64,000 nt of DNA from HTCC5015 sp051747425. Lineage in GTDB: Bacteria; Pseudomonadota; Gammaproteobacteria; HTCC5015. Below the pieces are notes generated by a model, which worked only from the letters and a program-made list of their open reading frames with translations, searched no databases and was not told where the DNA came from. Below, piece after piece: positions 15,515 through 24,079 of this stretch (positions are counted from its first letter, which is position 1; each line of letters begins with the position of its first letter). The stretch lies in assembly GCA_051747425.1 (NCBI GenBank), contig JBNJGD010000002.1, forward strand, positions 186,001 through 250,000, given 5' to 3'. The position numbers and the translations under genes were made by a program.

Positions 15515-17320
15515 ATGAGCGAAAAAGACAACACCCAGCAACCCAAGGTCACTGAGAAGCAACAGTCACAGATTAAGCTCCTTATCTCCAAGGGTAAAGA
15601 CCAGGGCTACTTGACCTTTGCCGAGGTCAACGACCACTTGCCCAACGAGATCGTCGATCCCGAGCAGGTGGAAGACATCATCCAGATGATCAACGACATG
15701 GGCATCAAGGTGCTGGAAACCGCACCCGACGCCGAAGAGTTGTTGATGATGGAGGGTGACACCAGCCAGGACGAGGACGCCGACGAAGCGGTGGCCAACC
15801 TGGCCAACAACGACAGCGACTTTGGCCGCACCACCGACCCCGTGCGCATGTACATGCGCGAGATGGGCACCGTGGAGCTGCTGACCCGCGAGGGCGAGAT
15901 CGAAATCGCCAAGCGGATCGAAGAGGGCCTGCGCCAGGTAGTCACCGCCCTGTCCACCTATCCCCACGCCGTGCTCTCCCTGTTCGAGGCCTACGACGAC
16001 ATTCTGGAAAAGGAAGGCCGCGTCCCCGACCTGATCAGCGGTTTTGTCGATCCCGACGACGACAAGGTGCAGAACCCCAACGCGCCCAAAAACGAGGACG
16101 AGGAGGAGGAAGAAGACACCGGCCCCGACCTCGAGGAAGTAGCCAAGCACATCGGCAAGATGCGCAAGCTCTACACCAAGGCCACCAAGAAGAAGGAAGG
16201 CCTCTATCCGCGCGACTCCAAATACCGCGCCGAGATGAGCGAGCTCTTTATGGAGCTCAAGCTGAACAACAATTTCATAAATCGTGAAATCCAGCTGGTT
16301 CGCGACATCGTCGACCGCGTGCGCACCCTGGAGCGCGAGATCATGAAGATCTGTGTGCACCAGTGCAAAATGCCGCGCAAGGCCTTTATCGACTCCTTCC
16401 CGGAGAACGAAACCAACCCCAACTGGATTAAAGACCACAGCAAGAACAAGAAGCACGGCGAGAAGATCGCCGCCCGCGCCGACGAACTCGGCGACTTGCA
16501 GGAGCACCTGATTCGGGTGGAGCAGGAAAGCGGCCTGAGCATCTCCGAACTCAAGGAGATCAACCGCCGCATGTCCATCGGCGAGGCCAAGGCCCGCCGC
16601 GCCAAGAAGGAAATGGTCGAGGCCAACCTTCGCCTGGTGATATCGATTGCCAAGAAGTACACCAACCGCGGCCTGCAGTTCCTGGACCTGATTCAGGAAG
16701 GCAACATCGGCCTGATGAAGGCGGTAGACAAGTTCGAATACCGCCGCGGCTACAAGTTCTCCACCTACGCCACCTGGTGGATCCGCCAGGCGATTACCCG
16801 CTCGATTGCCGACCAGGCCCGCACCATTCGTATCCCGGTGCACATGATCGAGACCATCAACAAGCTCAACCGCATCTCCCGCCAGATGCTGCAGGAGATG
16901 GGTCGCGAGGCGACGCCGGAAGAACTGGCCGAGCGCATGGAAATGCCCGAGGAAAAAGTTCGCAAGGTCCTCAAGATCGCCAAAGAGCCGATCTCCATGG
17001 AGACGCCCGTGGGCGACGACGAGGATTCGAGCCTGGGCGACTTCCTGCAGGACTTCAACGCGGTATCGCCGATTGAGGCGGCAGTGGGCGAGGGCCTCTC
17101 CGAGTCCACCCGCGAGATTCTCGCCGGGCTGACCCCCAGAGAGGCCAAGGTGCTGCGCATGCGTTTCGGTATCGACATGAACACCGACCACACGCTGGAA
17201 GAAGTCGGCAAGCAGTTCGATGTGACTCGCGAGCGAATCCGTCAGATCGAGGCCAAGGCCCTGCGCAAGCTGCGCCACCCCTCGCGTTCGGACTCCCTCA
17301 AGAGCTTCCTCGACGAGTAA
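15515..17320 (+). CDS. rpoD: RNA polymerase primary sigma factor RpoD (sigma-70)
   Basis: A 601-residue housekeeping sigma factor. Region 1.1 is at the start, followed by region 1.2 (DPVRMYMREMGTVELLTREG), an acidic non-conserved region (EDEEEEEDTG), and regions 2.1-2.4 (KFSTYATWWIRQAITRSIAD). Region 3 and the region 4.2 helix-turn-helix (VTRERIRQIEAKALRKLRHP) complete it. It is close in length to E. coli RpoD. The start at 15515 follows AGGTGG; the GTG at 15509 is less likely. In many gammaproteobacteria rpoD follows dnaG; here a divergent redox gene lies upstream. It ends at a clear terminator before tRNA-Ile. Confidence 0.98.
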   Translation: MSEKDNTQQPKVTEKQQSQIKLLISKGKDQGYLTFAEVNDHLPNEIVDPEQVEDIIQMINDMGIKVLETAPDAEELLMMEGDTSQDEDADEAVANLANNDSDFGRTTDPVRMYMREMGTVELLTREGEIEIAKRIEEGLRQVVTALSTYPHAVLSLFEAYDDILEKEGRVPDLISGFVDPDDDKVQNPNAPKNEDEEEEEDTGPDLEEVAKHIGKMRKLYTKATKKKEGLYPRDSKYRAEMSELFMELKLNNNFINREIQLVRDIVDRVRTLEREIMKICVHQCKMPRKAFIDSFPENETNPNWIKDHSKNKKHGEKIAARADELGDLQEHLIRVEQESGLSISELKEINRRMSIGEAKARRAKKEMVEANLRLVISIAKKYTNRGLQFLDLIQEGNIGLMKAVDKFEYRRGYKFSTYATWWIRQAITRSIADQARTIRIPVHMIETINKLNRISRQMLQEMGREATPEELAERMEMPEEKVRKVLKIAKEPISMETPVGDDEDSSLGDFLQDFNAVSPIEAAVGEGLSESTREILAGLTPREAKVLRMRFGIDMNTDHTLEEVGKQFDVTRERIRQIEAKALRKLRHPSRSDSLKSFLDE

Positions 17321-17364
17321 GCCAAAAACCGGCCTTGGCATCCATACGCCCAGGTCATACAATC

Positions 17365-17393
17365 AACGCCCCGCTCAATGCGGGGCGTTTTTC
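17365..17393 (+). terminator. Terminator after rpoD
   Basis: Perfect 10-bp stem AACGCCCCGC/GCGGGGCGTT with loop TCAAT, followed by a run of T. It ends four bases before the tRNA-Ile gene. Confidence 0.9.
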
Positions 17394-17396
17394 TCA

Positions 17397-17473
17397 GGGC
17401 CCATAGCTCAGTTGGTCAGAGCAGTCGACTCATAATCGATTGGTCCCAGGTTCAAGTCCTGGTGGGCCCACCA
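17397..17473 (+). tRNA. tRNA-Ile2 (anticodon CAT, lysidine-type)
   Basis: A 77-base cloverleaf. The acceptor GGGCCCA pairs with TGGGCCC, the anticodon loop is CTCATAA, the T-arm is CCAGGTTCAAGTCCTGG and the CCA end is encoded. The sequence resembles E. coli ileX more than a methionine tRNA, and E. coli also has this tRNA just downstream of rpoD. In this class C34 is changed to lysidine by TilS so that the tRNA reads AUA. Confidence 0.93.
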
Positions 17474-17617
17474 CTCCTTATCAGTCGTGCTGGACATTTC
17501 GCTCCGCGAATTCAGGACTCCCGGCCACGCATCACAGATGCGTGGCGTTTCAGCCTCGCAAAGTGTACTTTGCGTGCCGCCTGCGGCACCGGCTTACACC
17601 CTGGTGGGCCCACCACT
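17458..17617 (+). repeat. Direct repeat of tRNA-Ile 3' end enclosing three hairpins (att-like)
   Basis: The 18 bases at the 3' end of tRNA-Ile (17458-17475) recur exactly at 17600-17617. The 124 bases between contain three perfect hairpins in a row: 17525-17545 (9-bp stem), 17558-17573 (7-bp) and 17574-17589 (7-bp). Duplicated tRNA 3' ends are the usual scar of integrase-mediated insertion, so this could be an attL/attR pair with a tiny remnant. It could also be a local duplication. Confidence 0.65.
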
Positions 17618-17635
17618 TCCCTCTCGGCAACATTC

Positions 17636-18565
17636 TTAAATGACCAGGCGACCCACACGCTCGGCCAGTGCAATCTCCACAGCTACACCGGAGTTAAACT
17701 CAATCGCATCTGCGACAATGCCATCCGAGAAAATCACTCCGCCCTCTGCCATTCTCGATGTCAGTGTAAGCGCTTCATGCTTGCCAATTTTGCCAAACGC
17801 CATATCGACGCTGGTGACATTGGAAGGAAAGGGCTCTCTGACACTGAACACCAACTCATCACTATCCCAGGCCAGCCCCTGTTCCCGTATCTCCTGATGC
17901 AGGCGTCCTCCCGCAATAGCGGAAGCGCCCGTGAGCACCGAACGGAGCCAACCAGTAGATCCCAGGCCCGTTGACACCAGAACCCCGGAAGAAGACTGCA
18001 CCTCGTGTTTTCCGCCGCAGGCAATTTCATACCTTGCCGAAACAGGCAGCCTGGGACCAATATAGACATCGTTAACGGCTAGAAGCCTCTGACCATCGTT
18101 CAGTTTCGCCTCTGCCATAGTGACGGACTTACATTGAATATCATTACGCAACACCGCTGAAATCACTTCTTCTACATCGCCAACCTGAAAGGGAAGCAAC
18201 TGGCCATCAAACAGGGAGGGAGCAGGATTGACCGCCAGCAATGGCTGGCCATTCAAATATTTCAGAGTATTGGCAACAAGGCCATCCTGACCGGCCACTA
18301 CAATGATGTCTTCCGGGCCAAACAGGAAGTTGGGCAAAAACTCACGCTCAAGCAGTTGAACCCGCCCCATGCCCTTGAGCACTGTGGCAATGGCCTCAAG
18401 AGATATCTTGAGGAGCCGATCCTCTTGCTCGTACTCTTCAAAGTGATCGCCACGGCTTTCCACATAGAAGCGAGCTTGTTCACGCGTGTTGTGCCGCCGG
18501 ACGAGGCCGTCAAGTCGGGTCTCCCGGTGAACCAGCACAATCTTGCGCTCACTCAGGCGCTTCAT
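17636..18565 (-). CDS. NAD kinase-like (diacylglycerol/NAD kinase fold) protein
   Basis: A 309-residue protein with landmarks of the NAD kinase fold: VVAGQDG where NAD kinases have GGDG, NDVYIG in place of the NE/D motif, and STGLGSTGW matching the TxTGSTA glycine loop. NAD kinase phosphorylates NAD(H) to NADP(H). The changed GGDG motif and divergent sequence mean activity or substrate may differ. Its first codons overlap the stop of the upstream SPFH gene by four bases (ATGA), so the two proteins are made together and may work at a membrane. The pair lies just beyond the tRNA-Ile repeat and has a lower G+C content than rpoD. Confidence 0.7.
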   Translation of the reverse strand: MKRLSERKIVLVHRETRLDGLVRRHNTREQARFYVESRGDHFEEYEQEDRLLKISLEAIATVLKGMGRVQLLEREFLPNFLFGPEDIIVVAGQDGLVANTLKYLNGQPLLAVNPAPSLFDGQLLPFQVGDVEEVISAVLRNDIQCKSVTMAEAKLNDGQRLLAVNDVYIGPRLPVSARYEIACGGKHEVQSSSGVLVSTGLGSTGWLRSVLTGASAIAGGRLHQEIREQGLAWDSDELVFSVREPFPSNVTSVDMAFGKIGKHEALTLTSRMAEGGVIFSDGIVADAIEFNSGVAVEIALAERVGRLVI

Positions 18566-19581
18566 TCGCGTTTCTTGTCCATCAAGCTGTCGAGCAAGTC
18601 CGGGCTTATATTGAGCTGCCCAATTTTACCCGCGTTTGTCGCCAGGCCTTTAAATGCCTGAGCAATAATACGATCCGGCTCCATACCGGAGGCGGCCATA
18701 GCTTCGACTAATGTCGGATCCAGTTTGGAAAAAGCGTCCATCATTTTTTCCATAGCATAGGCTTTCGCCTCACCTTGTTTACGCTCGTTGGCTGTAGCCA
18801 CATCGACAAGCTGCTGGCGCTTCTCCTCGAGGGCGACATCTGCATCCATTTTCTCGCGACGAATCTGGCGCTCTTTTTCCTTAACAGCCCGGTCGGCCTC
18901 GACCTGACTTTCACGAATTTCCCGTTTGCGCGCCTCTACTGCCAGCTCTGTCTTGAGCTCGCTTTCCTTAATCGACCGCTCCTGTTCAATGGCCGCATTG
19001 CGTCGTGAGTAAACAGCCTCGTCTGCTTCCTGGAGGAGTGCTTCTCGTGCAGATGCTTCCAGCGCCCGAGCTGTTTCCGGCGAGGGCCGAATCGCCTGAA
19101 TGGAAAAATCCACGACTTCCACACCCAGGTTGGACAATACATCCGATTCCCGCAGTTGCTCCCGGACAGTCTGCACCAGTGACCTGGATGCCGCCAATGC
19201 ATCACGCAATGTTAGCAACTGAATTTCGGAACGGACCATCACCTGAAGCAGGCTCAAAATTCGGTCAGCCAATTTTTCCGGATCCTTACTCAGGTAGCCC
19301 TTGCCATCGACTGACAGCGTGTAGTTCATCATTTCCGCCAACCGCTCAGGCGCGTTGATGCGAAAAACCAACTGCCCTTGGACTGTTACTTCCTGAAAGT
19401 CCACAGTCGCCTCCTTCAGCATGAAGGGCGCTTCCTGGCTCGCCACTGGCACCGCCACCAATGCCGTACTCGGAGCAAAGTAAAAGAATGAAAGGCCAGC
19501 ACCTTGTCGCTTGATTTTCCCTTTGCGGTACTGAATTACATAGGTGGTGGGATCTGCCTTGAAATACCGAATATTTAACAT
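18562..19581 (-). CDS. SPFH/Band 7 (prohibitin-like) domain protein
   Basis: A 339-residue protein. A Band 7 domain occupies about residues 5-175. A long charged coiled coil rich in Glu, Lys and Arg (about 185-285) follows, with a C-terminal tail DRIIAQAFKGL. There is no N-terminal transmembrane helix or signal peptide, so it would be cytosolic or peripherally attached. SPFH proteins form large rings at membranes. It is the first gene of a two-gene operon with the NAD-kinase-like protein. The start at 19581 begins with MLNIRYFKADP, which fits the domain edge. Confidence 0.85.
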   Translation of the reverse strand: MLNIRYFKADPTTYVIQYRKGKIKRQGAGLSFFYFAPSTALVAVPVASQEAPFMLKEATVDFQEVTVQGQLVFRINAPERLAEMMNYTLSVDGKGYLSKDPEKLADRILSLLQVMVRSEIQLLTLRDALAASRSLVQTVREQLRESDVLSNLGVEVVDFSIQAIRPSPETARALEASAREALLQEADEAVYSRRNAAIEQERSIKESELKTELAVEARKREIRESQVEADRAVKEKERQIRREKMDADVALEEKRQQLVDVATANERKQGEAKAYAMEKMMDAFSKLDPTLVEAMAASGMEPDRIIAQAFKGLATNAGKIGQLNISPDLLDSLMDKKRE

Positions 19582-19741
19582 GCTGTTTTCCTTTAATGAC
19601 TGACTGTCTATGACAGCACCACACCATTTCCCATTGATAGGGTGCGGTCAACTGCCCTGACTTCGACTGTAAACCGGCGAAATAATCGCATTTTCACACT
19701 CTTAACGCCAACACTGGGCTATTGACTGGTTATGCCAACAA

Positions 19742-19765
19742 AAAAGGCAGCCGAAGCTGCCTTTT
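19742..19765 (-). terminator. Terminator after the downstream solute-binding-like paralogue
   Basis: Perfect 10-bp stem AAAAGGCAGC/GCTGCCTTTT with loop CGAA, 21 bases past the stop codon on the minus strand. An identical hairpin follows the other paralogue. Confidence 0.88.
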
Positions 19766-19785
19766 CAAGAAATAACCGCCGCCCC

Positions 19786-20796
19786 TTACTCCAGCTTCTG
19801 CATGCACTCGAAATGAGTCGGGTCGCGCTGGCAGCGGATCTGGCGCATGATTTTGAGCATGTCGGCGTCGTAAACGCCCCGGTCGCGCAGGCGCAGGCGG
19901 CTCTGGCGCATGATTTCGGTCATGCCCGCCACTTCGCGCATGGGCAGCTCCACCCAGTGCCGCTCGGGAATTTTCTTTTCCACCATGTGTACATATTGCA
20001 GGGCGAAGCCCATGTAGCGATAGGCGATCTTGCGCAGTTTCTTGCCAAAGCCATCGGGGAAGCGCTCGTGGCGAAGCATCAGCTGGAAAGTCAGCTGGAT
20101 CATGGGCGAGCGGATGATGCCACCGCCGTCCGCCAGGCCCTTGTACAGTTCCATGGGCTCGTAGGCCACTGCGGGGGAGAAAGTGATGTCCACGGCGCCG
20201 TTGTTGAACTTGCCGGCAAAGGAGGTCGTGTCGACCATCACCGGCGTGGCGCCCATGTTGCGCACCATCTCGTAAGAGACACTGTCGCCTTCGAAGACGC
20301 TGACTTTTTTGCCCTGGAAGTTTTCCTGCAGGCCCTCAACGGCCCAGTCCCGGTCTCGAATAAAGGTGTAGACATTGCCCACGGGCAAAACGCCCCCGAC
20401 CTCATACTTCCCCTGCACCATTTTGTGGTCCAGACTCGGCTTGATCAGCGACTTCATCAGCAGGTGTACATCCTGATAGGCGGGCAAGGCACCCACCGCC
20501 TCGATGGTGGCGGTGAACGAATTGAAGGGCCGGGCCTTCATTCCCGTCACGGCAATGGCATCGCACTTCCCCGCCTTGAACTCGTTGACGATGACATTTT
20601 CGCTGTCGGAAGACTCCAGCTGAAAATCGACACCGTGGTCTTTCACCGTCAGGCGAAAATCCTTGAGCATGGCGTACATATCGCCGCGTTCGCCCACCGG
20701 GTCAAACAGGCACAGGCTCCGTTTGACCGCACCGTGGGCCGTAAACGCCATCGACAATAGGGCGCAAAAAGTGAATAGCGGGACAATCCTTTTCAT
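19786..20796 (-). CDS. Exported solute-binding-like protein (DUF6091-type), paralogue 1
   Basis: A 336-residue protein with a Sec signal peptide (MKRIVPLFTFCALLSMAFTA, cut near AHG-AV). The mature part has SLCLFDPVGERGDMYAMLKD, a CDAIAVTGMKARPFN segment and VDTTSFAGKFNNGAVDITF. This is the pattern of the putative solute-binding DUF6091 family, which resembles the periplasmic binding fold. Two Cys near the C-terminus (RCQRDPTHFEC) may form a disulfide. It is a tandem copy of the gene at 20959-21972. I start at 20796 for the signal peptide, not at 20850. An 18-base box sits 58 bases upstream and recurs ahead of the gene at 24080. The ligand is unknown. Confidence 0.82.
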   Translation of the reverse strand: MKRIVPLFTFCALLSMAFTAHGAVKRSLCLFDPVGERGDMYAMLKDFRLTVKDHGVDFQLESSDSENVIVNEFKAGKCDAIAVTGMKARPFNSFTATIEAVGALPAYQDVHLLMKSLIKPSLDHKMVQGKYEVGGVLPVGNVYTFIRDRDWAVEGLQENFQGKKVSVFEGDSVSYEMVRNMGATPVMVDTTSFAGKFNNGAVDITFSPAVAYEPMELYKGLADGGGIIRSPMIQLTFQLMLRHERFPDGFGKKLRKIAYRYMGFALQYVHMVEKKIPERHWVELPMREVAGMTEIMRQSRLRLRDRGVYDADMLKIMRQIRCQRDPTHFECMQKLE

Positions 20797-20854
20797 GTTT
20801 GCAAAAGCCTCTTTATGTTTGTATTGCGCTATTGTCACCGAATAGGTCACGGGC

Positions 20855-20872
20855 GGAAGTGCCAGAGGTCAC
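20855..20872 (-). promoter_or_regulatory. Shared 18-bp upstream box (copy 1)
   Basis: On the minus strand this reads GTGACCTCTGGCACTTCC and ends 58 bases before the start of the gene at 20796. It matches the copy at 24002-24019 in 17 of 18 positions and has the same orientation and distance to its gene. Further GTGAC units lie just downstream of it. Confidence 0.6.
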
Positions 20873-20910
20873 CGGCGTATATGACTTTTGACCACCGCCG
20901 GCCGGCCACA

Positions 20911-20936
20911 AAAAAGGCAGCCGAAGCTGCCTTTTT
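20911..20936 (-). terminator. Terminator after the upstream solute-binding-like paralogue
   Basis: AAAAAGGCAGC-CGAA-GCTGCCTTTTT, the same hairpin as at 19742-19765, 22 bases past the stop codon. Gene and terminator appear to have been duplicated as a unit. Confidence 0.88.
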
Positions 20937-20958
20937 CAGGTCTTGCGGGTAGCTTCGT

Positions 20959-21972
20959 TTACTCGAGCTTGTCGACGCACTCGAAGTGGCGCGGATCGCG
21001 CTGACAGCGGATCTTGCGCATGATACTGAGCATCATGCCGTCGTAGACGCCCTCGTCCCGCAACTTGATACGGCTCTGGCGCATGATCTCGGCCATGCCC
21101 GCGACCTCGCGCAAGGGCAGCTCCACCCAGTGCTTTTCGGGAATTTTCTTTTCCGTCATGTGCACATATTGCATGGCGTAACCCATCTTGGAGTGAGCCA
21201 GCTCGCGGATTTTCTGACCGAAGCCGTCCGGGAAACGCTTGTGGCGAATCACCATCTGGAAAGTCAGCTGAATCATTGGCGTGCGAATGATGCCGCCGTT
21301 ATTGGCCAGACCCTTGTAGAGTTCCAGTGGCTCGTAGGCCACGGCGGGGGAGAAGGTGATGTCGACGGCGCCGTTGTTAAACTTGCCGGCAAAGGAAGTA
21401 GTGTCGACCATCACCGGCGTGGCGCCCATGTTGCGCACCATTTCGTAGGACACATTATCGCCTTCAAAGACGCTGACTTTCTTGCCCTGGAAGTTGTCTT
21501 GCAAGCCCTCTTCGGCCCACATGCGGTTGCGCACGAAAGTGTAGACATTGCCCACGGGCATAATGCCGGCCACTTCGTAATCGCCCTGGACCATTTTGTC
21601 GGCCAGCTTGGGATTCACCAGCGTCTTCATGAGCATGCTGACATCCTCATATTCGGGCAAGGCACCGACCGCCTCTACGGTGGAGGTAAAGGTGTTGAAG
21701 GGGCGAGCCTTCATCCCGGTCACGGCGATGGAATCGCACTGCCCGGCCTTGAATTCGTTGACGATGACGCCCTCGTTATCGGAGGGTTTGAGCTTTAAAT
21801 CGACGCCATGGGCGCGAATCTCCGCCTGAAAGTCCTTGAGCATGGCGTACATGTCGCCGCCCTTACCCACGGGGTCAAACAGACACATGGAGCGCTGGGG
21901 AATATCGCTGGCCATGGCCTGCCAGGGCGCAAGGACCAGCAGAACCAGCCCGGTTGATAGCAGTTTCTTCAT
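20959..21972 (-). CDS. Exported solute-binding-like protein (DUF6091-type), paralogue 2
   Basis: A 337-residue protein with a signal peptide (MKKLLSTGLVLLVLAPWQAM, cut after AMA) and the same motifs as its neighbour: SMCLFDPVGKGGDMYAMLKD, CDSIAVTGMKARPFN and VDTTSFAGKFNNGAVDI. The two are near-identical over long stretches, which points to a fairly recent tandem duplication. It starts 63 bases after the response-regulator gene on the same strand and could be read through from the two-component operon. It lacks the 18-base box found before paralogue 1. The role is probably periplasmic ligand binding; the ligand and partner are unknown. Confidence 0.82.
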   Translation of the reverse strand: MKKLLSTGLVLLVLAPWQAMASDIPQRSMCLFDPVGKGGDMYAMLKDFQAEIRAHGVDLKLKPSDNEGVIVNEFKAGQCDSIAVTGMKARPFNTFTSTVEAVGALPEYEDVSMLMKTLVNPKLADKMVQGDYEVAGIMPVGNVYTFVRNRMWAEEGLQDNFQGKKVSVFEGDNVSYEMVRNMGATPVMVDTTSFAGKFNNGAVDITFSPAVAYEPLELYKGLANNGGIIRTPMIQLTFQMVIRHKRFPDGFGQKIRELAHSKMGYAMQYVHMTEKKIPEKHWVELPLREVAGMAEIMRQSRIKLRDEGVYDGMMLSIMRKIRCQRDPRHFECVDKLE

Positions 21973-22035
21973 TGAAAGCCTCTGAAATTATTGTGATGTT
22001 TGGAATTGTGCGTTGATTGGAGCAGACCGGGACCG

Positions 22036-22677
22036 TTAAAACCAGCCCTCTTCTTTAATTTTGATGACAGCTTGTGTTCGATCGCGCACGCCCAACTTGA
22101 GCAAAACGCTGGAAACATAGTTCTTGACCGTGCCCATTTTGAGGTCCAGCCGGGAGGCGATTTCCTTGTTGCTGGCCCCTTCGGCCATCAATTCGAGAAT
22201 GTTGATTTCGCGAGCGGTCAGATCATAGGCATCGCCCAGGCTGGTCTCCGTGGCCGATGCGGCAGAGACACTGCGGGCGTTGTGGTTAATCCGGTGGTCG
22301 AATACCGACTGGCCGGCCATCACCAGTTCCAGGCTGGCCAGCAGATTGTCCAGGGTGACATCCTTGAGCAGATAGCCCTTGGCGCCCAGGCGGATCGCCT
22401 GCTGCAGACTGTCCTGATCCTCAAAAGTAGTCAGCAAAATGGTGCGTGGCACTTCTTCGCCATCGGCTTGCAAGCGACGAATCACATCCAGGCCGCTCAA
22501 CCCGGGCATGCGAATATCCATCAGCACCACATCCGGGCTGAGCTGTGGAATCAAATAGAGCGCGCTTTCGCCATCACCGGCCTCGCCGACCACTTCCACC
22601 TTGTCTGACATGCCCAGCAGACTGGCAATACCGCTGCGCACCAAAGTCTGGTCATCGACAATCACGACGCGAATCAT
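22036..22677 (-). CDS. NarL/LuxR-type response regulator
   Basis: A 213-residue regulator. The receiver domain (1-120) has acidic residues DD near 8-9, phosphoacceptor Asp near 54 in DVVLMDIRMPG, and the Lys of LLKD. The C-terminal LuxR helix-turn-helix (LTAREINILELMAEGASNKE to KNYVSSVLLKLGVRDRTQAV) binds DNA. Its start overlaps the histidine kinase stop by four bases, so the pair is one operon. The target is unknown, but a box shared by two adjacent exported-protein genes is a good candidate binding site. Confidence 0.95.
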   Translation of the reverse strand: MIRVVIVDDQTLVRSGIASLLGMSDKVEVVGEAGDGESALYLIPQLSPDVVLMDIRMPGLSGLDVIRRLQADGEEVPRTILLTTFEDQDSLQQAIRLGAKGYLLKDVTLDNLLASLELVMAGQSVFDHRINHNARSVSAASATETSLGDAYDLTAREINILELMAEGASNKEIASRLDLKMGTVKNYVSSVLLKLGVRDRTQAVIKIKEEGWF

Positions 22678-23939
22678 GCCACCGACTCCGGCAGGGGAAT
22701 CCGCAGTGACACCTTGAAGCCGTCCTTGTAGTCCTGGTCGATATTCATGCTGCCGCCAAGGGACTCGACGCGCTCACTGATGCCGGTGAGGCCATTGCCC
22801 ATCTTGACGCTGTGTTTGGGGCCGCCGCCGTTGTCGATGGCCAAAAACTGCAGCCAGCCCTCGCGAGTGCGCAGCTGCATGAACAGCTGGGAGGCCTCGG
22901 AGTGCTTGAGCGTGTTGGTGACGATTTCCTGGGCTGAGCGGAGAATGGTCTCGGCGGTGGCGGAGTCGCGAATCACCAAGCTCTCGTCCAGATCGAGGTC
23001 GATCTCCAGACGCGGTGCGTGGGTGATCAGCTCGGAAAGAATGTCCGCCACCGGCAAGGCCACATCCATGCGGTATTCGCTGACGGCGGAGCGCACCTGA
23101 TCCATCAGGTCCCGGGAAATGCCCAGGGCCTCCTTGATCTCCTCGCGGGTCTCACCCTCGGTTTTGTGACTCAACACTTCCAGGTTCAGCGCCAGAGCGG
23201 CCACATGGTGGCCCACCAGATCGTGGATATTGCGGGCAATGCGCAGGCGCTCGTTCTGGCGCGAGGACTCGCTGAGCAGGGCCTGGGTGGCGCCGAGCTC
23301 ATCGTTGCGGCGAAGCAAATCTTCCTTGGCAAACTTCTCATTGCTCACTGCCCGGGTCATCAACAGCAATACCACCTGCTGGAGCACCGCGTAAGCGGCC
23401 GTCACCGGCGCCAGGTCGGGTGAGTAGAAGGCGGCCACCCCGGCCGTGGAGAAAACGATCAGCACCATGCTCAGCGGCAGTCGCAAAACGCCGGCCAGTG
23501 GCGCCAGTGTCACCAGGGGCATCAACATGCGCGAACCGTCGACATCGACGCTGTTCACGCTGGCCGCCAGCACCGGCATCATCAGGTAGAGCAGCACAAT
23601 CGCCAGCACAATCCATTTGTGTCGATAGAGCTGCTTGAAGGGATAGCGGTAATAGCCCAGATAGCTGGCGGCAATAAAAAGCGCAGCGATTGACAGGGTA
23701 ATGGTGACAAAGGCAAACAGGGACCAGACCCAGGCGGTCTCGGAATAGGATCCCGAGCCAAAGCGGGTAAACCAGTAGACCTCAAACGCCACCACCCACC
23801 AGACGAGCACACCGGCGCCGTAAAAAGCGACGAGCTGAACGAGATCCTTGGCTCGATCGGCGGTGCCAATCCAGCTGATCCTGCCCAGCGCCTCAAATAG
23901 GCCCGTGTGCTTGTGTCTGGCGTGCTTCGACTGGTTCAT
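22674..23939 (-). CDS. Membrane sensor histidine kinase (HisKA_3/NarX-DesK type)
   Basis: A 421-residue kinase with about six membrane helices in residues 35-195 and little periplasmic sequence, so it probably senses a membrane or intramembrane signal. A coiled linker follows. The HisKA_3 dimerisation helix with phosphoacceptor His in RIARNIHDLVGHH is near residue 240. The ATPase domain has N-box EIVTNTLKHSEASQ and G-box GNGLTGISERVESLGG. It forms a pair with the downstream response regulator (ATGA overlap). A divergent promoter region separates it from the exported protein gene at 24080. Confidence 0.93.
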   Translation of the reverse strand: MNQSKHARHKHTGLFEALGRISWIGTADRAKDLVQLVAFYGAGVLVWWVVAFEVYWFTRFGSGSYSETAWVWSLFAFVTITLSIAALFIAASYLGYYRYPFKQLYRHKWIVLAIVLLYLMMPVLAASVNSVDVDGSRMLMPLVTLAPLAGVLRLPLSMVLIVFSTAGVAAFYSPDLAPVTAAYAVLQQVVLLLMTRAVSNEKFAKEDLLRRNDELGATQALLSESSRQNERLRIARNIHDLVGHHVAALALNLEVLSHKTEGETREEIKEALGISRDLMDQVRSAVSEYRMDVALPVADILSELITHAPRLEIDLDLDESLVIRDSATAETILRSAQEIVTNTLKHSEASQLFMQLRTREGWLQFLAIDNGGGPKHSVKMGNGLTGISERVESLGGSMNIDQDYKDGFKVSLRIPLPESVA

Positions 23940-24001
23940 AGTTTGACAATTGGAACAGAAAAACCGCAGCTTGCGTATATGACGATGGTCATTGGGTCAT
24001 T

Positions 24002-24019
24002 GTGACCACTGGCACTTCC
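24002..24019 (+). promoter_or_regulatory. Shared 18-bp upstream box (copy 2)
   Basis: GTGACCACTGGCACTTCC, ending 60 bases before the start of the gene at 24080. It differs from copy 1 at one position and lies at almost the same distance from its gene. GGTCATTGGGTCATT lies immediately upstream, so several GTCA half-sites are clustered here. Confidence 0.6.
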
Positions 24020-24079
24020 CAGTACCGCCCCCTGGCCCTACTCTAATGCATCTTGAGCATAAAATGACCCTTTTTCTCG

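Noticed and set aside
17600..17617. Second tRNA gene after tRNA-Ile
   Set aside because: Only the last 18 bases of the tRNA are repeated. The sequence before it folds into simple hairpins, not a cloverleaf.
17458..19581. Complete genomic island at tRNA-Ile extending over the SPFH and NAD-kinase-like genes
   Set aside because: The second tRNA-end copy lies at 17600, before these genes. I saw no third copy beyond 19581 and no integrase, so the island boundary is not supported.
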